Source: Gammaproteobacteria bacterium
GTDB lineage: Bacteria > Pseudomonadota > Gammaproteobacteria > SZUA-229
Direction of reading: 5' to 3'
Assembly (NCBI GenBank): GCA_002401185.1
Contig: NVSH01000105.1
Span: 1 to 5,495, forward strand
DNA: 5,495 bases
Shown: positions 1 through 5,495 of the stretch, piece after piece
How positions within the stretch are numbered: the stretch's first letter is position 1
Layout: every line of letters starts with the position of its first letter
Translations under genes and position numbers: made by a program
Notes under the pieces: model-generated
Database searches by the model: none
What the model saw: only the letters and a program-made list of their open reading frames with translations
What the model was told of the DNA's origin: nothing

Positions 1-2
1 AA

Positions 3-875
3 GCTGTCGCCGCAGTAGCCAATGCCATTCGCCGTTCGCGTGCAGGACTATCTGATCCGAGTAAACCTAATGGCTCTTTTATGTTTTTTGGCCCAACAGG
101 TGTCGGTAAAACAGAACTTAGCAAAGCGTTAGCTAAATTCATGTTTGATACCGAAGATGCCATGGTACGAATTGATATGTCGGAATACATGGAAAAACAT
201 GCGGTATCCAGATTGATCGGTGCGCCTCCTGGTTATGTCGGATATGAAGAAGGCGGCTACCTGACTGAAGCGGTAAGGCGTAAACCTTACTCCGTTATTT
301 TGTTCGATGAGATTGAAAAAGCTCATCCTGATGTATTTAATATTTTATTGCAGGTGCTCGATGATGGTCGTCTTACCGATAGCCAGGGACGCACGGTAGA
401 TTTCAGGAATACCATCATCATCATGACATCCAATCTGGGTTCGCAGCAAATTCAGGAAATGTCAGCAAAAAATGATTATCAGGGAATAAAAAAAGTGGTC
501 ATGGAAATTGTCGCGCAACATTTCAGGCCAGAGTTCATCAACCGCATCGATGAGACGGTTGTGTTTCACCCGTTAGCAAAAGAGCAGATTCGTGATATCG
601 CCAAGATACAGTTACAACAATTGGCCGCACGCTTAAAAGACCAGGAGTTTGATCTGCAAATATCTGATGAAGCCATCGATATTGTCGGTGAAGCGGGGTT
701 TGATCCAGTTTATGGGGCACGACCTTTGAAGCGAGCGATACAACAATATCTGGAGAATCCGTTGGCGACGATGATATTAAAAGGTGATTATTTACCGGGT
801 GATGTTATCGATATTGTGGCTGATGATACTGAATTGAAGTTTATGCCTGCGCAACGGGTTGAGTTGGTGGGTTGA
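3..875 (+). CDS. clpB: ClpB disaggregase, C-terminal part (5' end outside window)
   Basis: This is the last 290 codons of the cytoplasmic AAA+ protein disaggregase ClpB (Hsp104 family), which works with DnaK/DnaJ/GrpE to pull polypeptides out of aggregates. The open frame runs in from the left edge without a start; the ATG at 81 is internal, because the codons before it already match ClpB ([13 protein letters not shown]). The fragment covers the second nucleotide-binding domain and the C-terminal domain. In fragment numbering I see Walker A GPTGVGKT at 30-37, the pore-loop segment GYVGYEEGG at 77-85, Walker B ending in DE at 102-103, sensor-1 Asn in TSNLGS near 144, the arginine finger in RPEFINRID near 181, and sensor-2 GARPLKR near 238-244. 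All key residues are intact, and the length from Walker A to the stop fits E. coli ClpB. A full protein would be about 860 residues, so roughly two thirds lies outside. ClpB is normally heat-shock regulated, but its promoter is not visible here. Confidence 0.97.
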   Translation, partial: AVAAVANAIRRSRAGLSDPSKPNGSFMFFGPTGVGKTELSKALAKFMFDTEDAMVRIDMSEYMEKHAVSRLIGAPPGYVGYEEGGYLTEAVRRKPYSVILFDEIEKAHPDVFNILLQVLDDGRLTDSQGRTVDFRNTIIIMTSNLGSQQIQEMSAKNDYQGIKKVVMEIVAQHFRPEFINRIDETVVFHPLAKEQIRDIAKIQLQQLAARLKDQEFDLQISDEAIDIVGEAGFDPVYGARPLKRAIQQYLENPLATMILKGDYLPGDVIDIVADDTELKFMPAQRVELVG

Positions 876-901
876 TTGTTGATTGGGTAATGCAAAAGCG
901 G

Positions 902-1008
902 TTTACCACAGAGACACAGAGGGCGCAGAGAAAACGCATGAATTATTGTTAGTGATGCAAGTGCAAGTAAACAGACAAACCCTGCGCCCTCTGTGTCTCC
1001 GTGGTAAA
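902..1008. repeat. 27-bp inverted repeat with 53-nt loop between convergent genes
   Basis: The left arm at 902-928 (TTTACCACAGAGACACAGAG and on) is the reverse complement of the right arm at 982-1008, with one mismatch (A910 against C1000). In RNA made from the - strand that pair becomes a G-U wobble, so the 3' end of the downstream-facing reductase transcript could form an uninterrupted 27-bp stem 12 nt past its stop codon. The element fills most of the gap between the convergent clpB and reductase genes. It could act as a shared transcription end or protect mRNA 3' ends, but neither flank has a strong T-run, so a classical intrinsic terminator is not well supported. The ACCACAGAGACACAGAG wording resembles dispersed repeats that I recall from many environmental bacterial genomes, so a small non-autonomous repeat element is the main alternative. 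Confidence 0.8.
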
Positions 1009-1020
1009 AATATTTAGTTT

Positions 1021-1893
1021 TTATTGTTTGCTGTCGTTCCCGGCTTTGCTCAATATTGCATCCATCTGCCGTGCGCTGAGTAACCGTTTCAGAAAACCAA
1101 AAAGGTAGGTGGGGAAAGTAACGTAATAGCGTGGTTTTGGTTTTTTTGCTTCCAGCGCATAGATAACGCGTTTGAGTACAGCTTCCGGTGGCAGGGTGAA
1201 AGCTGCTGTTGGACCTTTTTTGTTCAAGCGTTCAATAACGCCCAGGTATTTTTCCCGGTGCACACTGTGTTCGATATCGATATGTTGTTGCAATGCTTTA
1301 ACCGCGTTGGCGCGAAACTGACTTCTAATAGGGCCGGGTTCAATCAGGCTGACAAATATATTACTGCCTTTAAGCTCAAGTCTGAGTGTGTCACTTAAAC
1401 CCTCGATGGCATATTTGCTGGCATTGTATGCTCCTCGAAACGGCATGGCGACAAAGCCAAGAACCGAGCTATTTTGAATAATGCGACCGAAACCCTGCTT
1501 ACGCATCTCCGGGATGACCAGATTGGTTAATTCCAACCAGCCAAAAACATTGGTTTCAAATTGATATTTCAGGTTGTCTCTGGTCAGGTCTTCCACAGCG
1601 CCAGGCAGGCCAAAAGCCCCGTTGTTAAATAATGCGTATAGTTTGCCATCACACATTCGCATGACTTCCATAAAGGCATGTTGTATGGATGCGCTGTCAG
1701 ACAAATCTAAGCGCAGGCTCTCGAAGCCTTCACTGATAAGCTGTGCGACACTCGCATCTCGTCGGGCAGTCGCAATGACGCGGTAGCCACGCTGCTTTAG
1801 CCCTTTGGCAACGCAGTAACCGATGCCCGTCGAGCAGCCGGTGATCAATATGGTTTTATGCCTGAATGCTTCTGCTTTAGTTGATAGGCTCAT
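1021..1893 (-). CDS. Short-chain dehydrogenase/reductase, YbbO-like
   Basis: A 290-residue classical SDR with a Rossmann fold, predicted to be a soluble NAD(P)H-dependent oxidoreductase. The cofactor loop TGCSTGIG is at 18-25. The arginine pair at 44-45 after the second strand favours NADP(H) (inference). The active site is complete: Asn115, Ser143, Tyr156 and Lys160 (YNASK), with the usual 13-residue Ser-Tyr spacing. The structural motif after strand 4 reads NNGA (90-93) instead of the usual NNAG. IEPGPIR at 184-190 and the C-terminal run KPKPRYYVTFPT followed by FLKRLL resemble E. coli YbbO, an NADP-dependent aldehyde reductase, so an aldehyde or ketone substrate is likely but not shown. 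The ATG start is fixed by an in-frame stop a few codons upstream. A GGAAGG (complement of 1911-1916) lies 17 nt from the ATG, too far for a normal ribosome site, so initiation looks weak. The gene is monocistronic here, convergent with clpB and divergent from the zinc-ribbon gene. Confidence 0.92.
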   Translation of the reverse strand: MSLSTKAEAFRHKTILITGCSTGIGYCVAKGLKQRGYRVIATARRDASVAQLISEGFESLRLDLSDSASIQHAFMEVMRMCDGKLYALFNNGAFGLPGAVEDLTRDNLKYQFETNVFGWLELTNLVIPEMRKQGFGRIIQNSSVLGFVAMPFRGAYNASKYAIEGLSDTLRLELKGSNIFVSLIEPGPIRSQFRANAVKALQQHIDIEHSVHREKYLGVIERLNKKGPTAAFTLPPEAVLKRVIYALEAKKPKPRYYVTFPTYLFGFLKRLLSARQMDAILSKAGNDSKQ

Positions 1894-1933
1894 TATGCAA
1901 GCTTAGCGTACCTTCCGTTTTGATGTGTCAGGA

Positions 1934-1963
1934 TGTATATTTACTTGATAAAAAGTGTCACAA
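1934..1963 (-). promoter_or_regulatory. Possible sigma70-type promoter for the reductase
   Basis: On the - strand, TTGTGA (complement of 1958-1963) is followed after 18 bp by TATACA (complement of 1934-1939). Each hexamer matches the sigma70 consensus at 4 of 6 positions. It would give a leader of roughly 35 nt before the ATG at 1893. This is an AT-rich intergenic region, so chance matches are easy and support is modest. Confidence 0.3.
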
Positions 1964-1987
1964 GTGCATAAAACATTCGTTAAGGTG

Positions 1988-2017
1988 TTGATGTACTTAT
2001 GCCTTGGCATATATAAT
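1988..2017 (+). promoter_or_regulatory. Sigma70-type promoter for the FmdB-family gene
   Basis: A perfect -10 hexamer TATAAT at 2012-2017 is preceded, with an 18-bp spacer, by TTGATG at 1988-1993 (4 of 6 matches to TTGACA). Transcription would begin near 2024, leaving a leader of about 22 nt before the ATG at 2046. It lies in the divergent gap between the reductase and the zinc-ribbon gene and faces right. It may also feed aspS and the genes behind it. Confidence 0.55.
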
Positions 2018-2045
2018 TGCGTTTGTTTTTTATACTGGATAGATT

Positions 2046-2339
2046 ATGCCGTTTTACGAATATCAGTGTGCCAAATGTGGGCATGACGAAGAAGTATTGC
2101 AAAAAATCAGCGATAAGCCACTAAAGAAGTGTCCTTCCTGCGGTAAATCGGCAATGAAGAAAAAAGTATCTGCAGCAGCGTTTCGTTTGAAAGGTGGTGG
2201 CTGGTATGAAACTGATTTTAAATCGGGAAATAAAAAGAATATCGCTGGTGATGCTAAGGAGACGGGCAAAACGGATAAAAAGAACAAAACGTCTACGGAT
2301 AAAAAAACATCAGCTGAAACCAGCAAAACTAAAAAATAA
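2046..2339 (+). CDS. FmdB-family zinc-ribbon protein
   Basis: A 97-residue protein of the FmdB/CxxC regulatory family. It opens with MPFYEYQCAKCG and carries two CxxC pairs, Cys8/Cys11 and Cys29/Cys32, which would bind one zinc in a ribbon fold over residues 1-40. A conserved-looking segment AFRLKGGGWYETDFK follows at 45-59, typical of the family. Residues 60-97 form a low-complexity tail, strongly basic (12 Lys in 38) with Thr, Ser and Asp, likely disordered and possibly able to touch nucleic acid (inference). The family name comes from a putative regulator of methylotrophs' formamidase, but its true role is unsettled and no function should be assumed. The ATG is preceded by only a weak GGAT-type ribosome site. 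Genes of this family often sit just upstream of aspS in gammaproteobacteria, sometimes with a DUF502 membrane-protein gene between; that gene is absent here. Confidence 0.9.
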   Translation: MPFYEYQCAKCGHDEEVLQKISDKPLKKCPSCGKSAMKKKVSAAAFRLKGGGWYETDFKSGNKKNIAGDAKETGKTDKKNKTSTDKKTSAETSKTKK

Positions 2340-2410
2340 ACGTTTTACATCAACGGCTTAATTGCAAGCATGTTTTTACAGTAATAAGGTGCCTGTCTGG
2401 CGCTGAATGC

Positions 2411-2423
2411 GGTAAAATTTACC
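2411..2423. promoter_or_regulatory. Short palindrome overlapping a -10-like hexamer in the aspS leader
   Basis: GGTAAA and TTTACC face each other across a single A at 2411-2423, a perfect 6-bp inverted repeat. The + strand hexamer TAAAAT at 2413-2418 inside it matches the sigma70 -10 at 5 of 6 positions, but I see no good -35 at the right distance. It could be an operator on an aspS promoter about 70 bp before the start codon. A chance AT-rich palindrome is equally possible. Confidence 0.25.
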
Positions 2424-2491
2424 ACTTAACCCTTTGAAAAAATTATCGGCATGTTGTCCGACTTTTCATCATTAACAAATTGGATTAATCA

Positions 2492-4273
2492 ATGCGCAGT
2501 CATTATTGCGGAGCAGTAACCGAAGAACTTCTGGATCAGGAAGTCACCTTGTGTGGCTGGGTCAATCGTCGTCGAGATCATGGCGGTGTTATTTTTATCG
2601 ATCTACGAGATCGCGAAGGTCTGGTGCAGGTGGTATTTGATCCCGACCGTGCTGAGATTTTTGAAATAGCCGAACATGTGCGCAATGAATATGTCTTGCG
2701 TATGACCGGTCGAGTGCGTTTGCGTCCAGAAGGTACGGCTAACCCAGAACTTACTTCTGGAAAAATTGAGATACTGGGTCTTGAGCTTGAAGTTTTAAAC
2801 GCTGCAGAAACACCGCCATTTCAGTTAGATGATACCGGTGTGCATGATGATTTACGTTTGCAATATCGTTACATCGATCTTCGACGTGACGAGATGCAAA
2901 GCCGCATGCGTATGCGTGCGCAAGTAACGCGTTATGTACGAAATCATCTTGAAGACGAAGGTTTCTGGGATATAGAAACACCGATGCTGACCAAAGCCAC
3001 ACCTGAAGGCGCACGCGATTATCTGGTTCCGTCTCGTACGCATCAGGGTAGTTTCTTTGCTTTACCCCAGTCGCCGCAGTTGTTTAAGCAGTTGTTGATG
3101 ATGTCAGGCATGGACAAGTATTATCAGATTGCGCGTTGTTTTCGTGATGAAGATTTACGTGCAGACCGTCAACCCGAGTTTACTCAGATCGATATCGAAA
3201 CCACGTTTATGGATGAAAATGCAGTAATGCAATCGATGGAAGCACTGATTAGTGGGCTGTTTAAATCAGTGCTCGATGTCGACCTGCCGCATCCGTTTCC
3301 ACGCATGGATTATCATGAAGCCATGTTACGTTATGGTTCTGATAAACCCGACCTGCGTATATCACTCGAACTGGTCGACCTCGCCGAAATTATGAAAGAT
3401 GTCGAGTTCAAAGTATTTTCTGGGCCGGCAAACGACCCCGAAGGCCGCATCGTGGTGTTACGTGTCCCCAATGGCGCCAAACTATCTCGAAAACAGATCG
3501 ATCAGTACACTGAGTTTGTCGGGCGTTACGGGGCCAAAGGTCTGGCGTGGATCAAAGTCAATGATGTTGCTGCTGGCCGTGATGGACTGCAGTCACCTAT
3601 TGTTAAATTCTTGCCTGATGATGTCCTTAGTGCCATCATCGATAAAACCGACAGCCAATCGGGCGATATTCTGTTTTTTGGTGCAGGTGACACCAATACG
3701 GTTAACGAATCTATCGGTGCCCTACGGGTTAAGGTCGCAACCGATATGGGCATGGTTGATGATGCCTGGCAGCCATTATGGGTAGTCAATTTTCCCATGT
3801 TTGAGAAAAACAATGAAGGTAACTGGACGGCGCTACATCACCCGTTTACCGCACCGTCAGTAACCTCAGTAGATGCATTTAAAGCAGACCCTGGCGCTGC
3901 GCTCTCACGAGCGTATGATATGGTGCTTAACGGTACAGAATTAGGTGGTGGTTCAGAGCGTATCTATACCACGGAGATGCAGAATGCTGTGTTTGATATT
4001 CTTGGTATTGATCAGCAAGAAGCGGAAGAGAAATTCGGCTTTTTATTGACAGCGCTGAAATACGGTTGCCCGCCCCACGCAGGTCTGGCTTTTGGGCTTG
4101 ATCGATTGGTTATGTTGATGAGTGGTGCAAAATCAATTCGCGATGTTATGGCTTTTCCGAAAACGCAATCTGCCGCGTGCCTGTTAACCTCAGCGCCAGC
4201 AAAAGTGACGACAAAACAATTACGTGAATTAAATCTTAAATTACGTAAAGTAGACGTGAAAGAAAACGAATAG
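2492..4273 (+). CDS. aspS: Aspartyl-tRNA synthetase, bacterial type (likely non-discriminating)
   Basis: A complete 593-residue class II synthetase (E. coli AspRS has 590) that joins aspartate to tRNA in the cytoplasm using ATP. The N-terminal OB-fold anticodon-binding domain (about 1-105) begins MRSHYCG and contains RRRDHGG. The catalytic core follows, with [13 protein letters not shown] at 170-182 and QSPQLFKQ at 193-200. Motif 2 is [18 protein letters not shown] at 217-234, with ATP-contacting Arg218. The bacterial GAD insertion domain lies at about 290-415. The core then resumes with LHHPFTAP at 448-455, [11 protein letters not shown] at 481-491 and motif 3 GLAFGLDRL at 531-539 with Arg538. 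His30 and Gly81 match, with one constant offset, the His31/Gly82 pair linked to relaxed tRNA choice in P. aeruginosa AspRS, whereas E. coli has Leu and Lys there. It may therefore also charge tRNA-Asn. A weak GGA ribosome site (2482-2484) lies 7 nt before the ATG. nadA follows closely. Confidence 0.98.
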   Translation: MRSHYCGAVTEELLDQEVTLCGWVNRRRDHGGVIFIDLRDREGLVQVVFDPDRAEIFEIAEHVRNEYVLRMTGRVRLRPEGTANPELTSGKIEILGLELEVLNAAETPPFQLDDTGVHDDLRLQYRYIDLRRDEMQSRMRMRAQVTRYVRNHLEDEGFWDIETPMLTKATPEGARDYLVPSRTHQGSFFALPQSPQLFKQLLMMSGMDKYYQIARCFRDEDLRADRQPEFTQIDIETTFMDENAVMQSMEALISGLFKSVLDVDLPHPFPRMDYHEAMLRYGSDKPDLRISLELVDLAEIMKDVEFKVFSGPANDPEGRIVVLRVPNGAKLSRKQIDQYTEFVGRYGAKGLAWIKVNDVAAGRDGLQSPIVKFLPDDVLSAIIDKTDSQSGDILFFGAGDTNTVNESIGALRVKVATDMGMVDDAWQPLWVVNFPMFEKNNEGNWTALHHPFTAPSVTSVDAFKADPGAALSRAYDMVLNGTELGGGSERIYTTEMQNAVFDILGIDQQEAEEKFGFLLTALKYGCPPHAGLAFGLDRLVMLMSGAKSIRDVMAFPKTQSAACLLTSAPAKVTTKQLRELNLKLRKVDVKENE

Positions 4274-4310
4274 ACAATGTACTGGATTAAAACGAAGGTT
4301 TCCTAATATC

Positions 4311-5402
4311 ATGAGTGCAGCAATACAGGCATATACATTACTGGATGACGACGATTGTGAATCTCGTATTCTTCGTGCGCGTGAAGCATTAGGTGAGCGT
4401 CTGGTTATCTTGGGACACCACTATCAGCGAGACGAGGTTTTTAAACATGCCGATTTCACCGGTGATTCGTTAAAGCTATCCCGGCAAGCAGCCAGTTCAA
4501 ATGCTGATTATATCGTTTTTTGTGGCGTGCATTTTATGGCCGAAGTGGCAGATATCCTGTCGCGCCCTGAGCAAGTTTCGATATTACCCGATATGTCCGC
4601 TGGCTGTGCCATGGCTGATATGGCGAATCTGCAAAATGTGGAACGTGCCTGGCAGGAACTGTCTGAAGTGCTCGATGCAGAAGAAATGATTACCCCGGTT
4701 ACCTACATCAATTCTGCGGCCGACCTAAAAGGTTTTTGTGGTGAGCATGGTGGTATTGTCTGCACCTCGACCAATGCGCGACACGTTCTCGAATGGAGCT
4801 TCAAGCAAAAAGAAAAAGTGTTGTTTTTCCCTGACCAGCATCTCGGTAGAAACACCGGTTACGCTATGGGTGTCCCGCTGCATGAAATGGTGGTGTGGGA
4901 TTACGATAAACCTCGTGGTGGTCTGTCAGCAGCGCAAATCAAAAAAGCAAAAATCATCTTATGGAAAGGTTTTTGTTCTGTGCATCAAATGTTCCAGCCG
5001 GAACAGATTGATAATTTCAAACGAAAATATCCAGAAACGAAAATCATTTCACACCCTGAAAGTTCGTTTGAAGTCTGTCAGAAATCCGATTACGTTGGTT
5101 CAACAGAATATATTATTAATACCATTGCAGAAGCAGAAGCAGATACCCGCTGGTTGGTGGCGACAGAGTTAAATCTGGTCAATCGCCTGCATGAGAAGTT
5201 TAAACACGAAGGCAAAAACGTGCATTTTATGTCACCTAGTGTGTGCATGTGCTCAACCATGTTCCGTATCGACCCTCAACATATGGCATGGGTATTGGAA
5301 AACCTGGTCGACGGTCATGTGGTTAATCAGATCAGCGTGCCAGCTGACGTTGCCGAACAAGCAAGATTGGCGTTGTCTCGCATGTTGGACGTGTCGCCTT
5401 AA
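4311..5402 (+). CDS. nadA: Quinolinate synthase NadA, long Bacillus-like form
   Basis: A complete 363-residue quinolinate synthase, which condenses iminoaspartate (from NadB) with dihydroxyacetone phosphate to make quinolinate, the first committed ring of de novo NAD synthesis, in the cytoplasm. It needs a [4Fe-4S] cluster held by three cysteines; here the likely ligands are Cys99 (SAGCAMADM), Cys221 (WKGFCSVHQ) and Cys313 in SVCMCSTMFRID. Other family marks are GHHYQRDEV at 35-43, TGDSL at 50-54, FCGVHFMAE at 70-78, TSTNA at 151-155, FPDQHLGRNT at 172-181 and HPESSFEV at 247-254. The overall length and the C-terminal CxC followed by RID look like the B. subtilis type (368 aa) and not the shorter E. 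coli type with CxxCxxC. GAAGG at 4294-4298 lies 12 nt before the ATG, slightly long but usable. The 37-bp gap after aspS suggests co-transcription. No nadB or nadC is in the window. Confidence 0.97.
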   Translation: MSAAIQAYTLLDDDDCESRILRAREALGERLVILGHHYQRDEVFKHADFTGDSLKLSRQAASSNADYIVFCGVHFMAEVADILSRPEQVSILPDMSAGCAMADMANLQNVERAWQELSEVLDAEEMITPVTYINSAADLKGFCGEHGGIVCTSTNARHVLEWSFKQKEKVLFFPDQHLGRNTGYAMGVPLHEMVVWDYDKPRGGLSAAQIKKAKIILWKGFCSVHQMFQPEQIDNFKRKYPETKIISHPESSFEVCQKSDYVGSTEYIINTIAEAEADTRWLVATELNLVNRLHEKFKHEGKNVHFMSPSVCMCSTMFRIDPQHMAWVLENLVDGHVVNQISVPADVAEQARLALSRMLDVSP

Positions 5403-5411
5403 GTATTCGTT

Positions 5412-5495
5412 ATGCGCGAAGCAATTGTCCTGGTACATGGTTTGTGGAGTGTCGGTAGCGTCGACCTGCTCCGGTTGCGCAACCTGTTCAAAAAA
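5412..5495 (+). CDS. Alpha/beta-hydrolase-like protein, N-terminal fragment (3' end outside window)
   Basis: The first 28 codons of an open frame that continues past the right edge without a stop. It begins MREAIVLVHGLWSVG, a hydrophobic beta strand running into an HG motif (His9-Gly10), the usual oxyanion-hole element at the start of alpha/beta-hydrolase lipases and esterases. The nucleophile elbow and the rest of the catalytic triad would lie outside, so substrate and exact family cannot be given. The ATG lies 9 bp after the nadA stop, with only a weak ribosome site (AAG at 5401-5403), which suggests translational coupling to nadA and membership of the aspS-nadA transcript. There is no signal peptide in the visible part, so a cytoplasmic protein is likely. 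The call rests on a short N-terminal motif. Confidence 0.65.
   Translation, partial: MREAIVLVHGLWSVGSVDLLRLRNLFKK

Noticed and set aside
81..875. A stand-alone 264-residue ATPase starting at the ATG at 81
   Set aside because: The same frame is open to the left edge and the upstream codons match ClpB, so the ATG is internal and the gene is truncated by the window, not by mutation.
1925..1960. Direct repeat GTGTCA at 1925-1930 and 1955-1960 in the divergent promoter region
   Set aside because: Only six bases repeated once, 30 bp apart; expected by chance and without a further symmetric partner.
2063..2326. An 87-codon open frame on the - strand opposite the zinc-ribbon gene
   Set aside because: It is the mirror of a Lys-rich gene, giving a Leu/Phe/Ser-rich translation. 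It has no start context, and the + strand protein has clear zinc-ribbon motifs.
2355..2377. A possible terminator after the zinc-ribbon gene (GCTT...AAGC then ATGTTTTT)
   Set aside because: The stem is only about 4 bp with no GC-rich core, too weak to call.
2434..2462. TTGAAA at 2434-2439 as a -35 for aspS
   Set aside because: No acceptable -10 occurs 16 to 18 bp downstream (TCCGAC at the expected place).
3399..3813. Open frames of 128 codons (+) and 95 codons (-) inside aspS
   Set aside because: They overlap the GAD-domain coding region of an intact AspRS and show no domain or ribosome site.
4738..5172. A 144-codon open frame on the + strand inside nadA
   Set aside because: It lies in another frame of a fully conserved NadA. 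Its translation is rich in Lys and Ser with no recognisable domain, so it is a shadow.

Overview
This window looks like an ordinary housekeeping stretch of a mid-GC proteobacterial chromosome, most likely gammaproteobacterial. The pointers are a ClpB tail and a YbbO-type reductase that resemble their E. coli counterparts, an AspRS that reads like the Pseudomonas enzyme at its N-terminus, and an fmdB-type zinc-ribbon gene just upstream of aspS. No genus can be named from this sequence alone. There is no sign of phage, transposase, CRISPR, tRNA or rRNA.

Layout, left to right: (1) the C-terminal 290 codons of the disaggregase ClpB on the + strand, cut by the left edge; (2) a 145-bp convergent gap holding a near-perfect 27-bp inverted repeat around a 53-nt loop; (3) a short-chain dehydrogenase/reductase of the YbbO type on the - strand; (4) a 152-bp divergent intergenic region with a good sigma70-like promoter facing right; (5) a small FmdB-family zinc-ribbon protein; (6) a 152-bp spacer with a short palindrome overlapping a -10-like hexamer; (7) full-length bacterial-type aspartyl-tRNA synthetase (aspS); (8) 37 bp later, full-length quinolinate synthase (nadA); (9) 9 bp later, the first 28 codons of an alpha/beta-hydrolase-like protein cut by the right edge.

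The rightward genes fmdB-aspS-nadA-hydrolase are all on the + strand, and the last three are tightly spaced, so aspS-nadA-hydrolase is probably one transcript. AspRS charges tRNA with aspartate, and NadA uses iminoaspartate (made from aspartate by NadB) to start NAD synthesis, so both consume aspartate. Whether the pairing has a purpose is inference.

I found no convincing undescribed system. The points most worth checking are the inverted repeat after clpB, residues in AspRS that suggest a non-discriminating enzyme (and hence tRNA-dependent asparagine synthesis), and the long, Bacillus-type NadA sitting directly after aspS.
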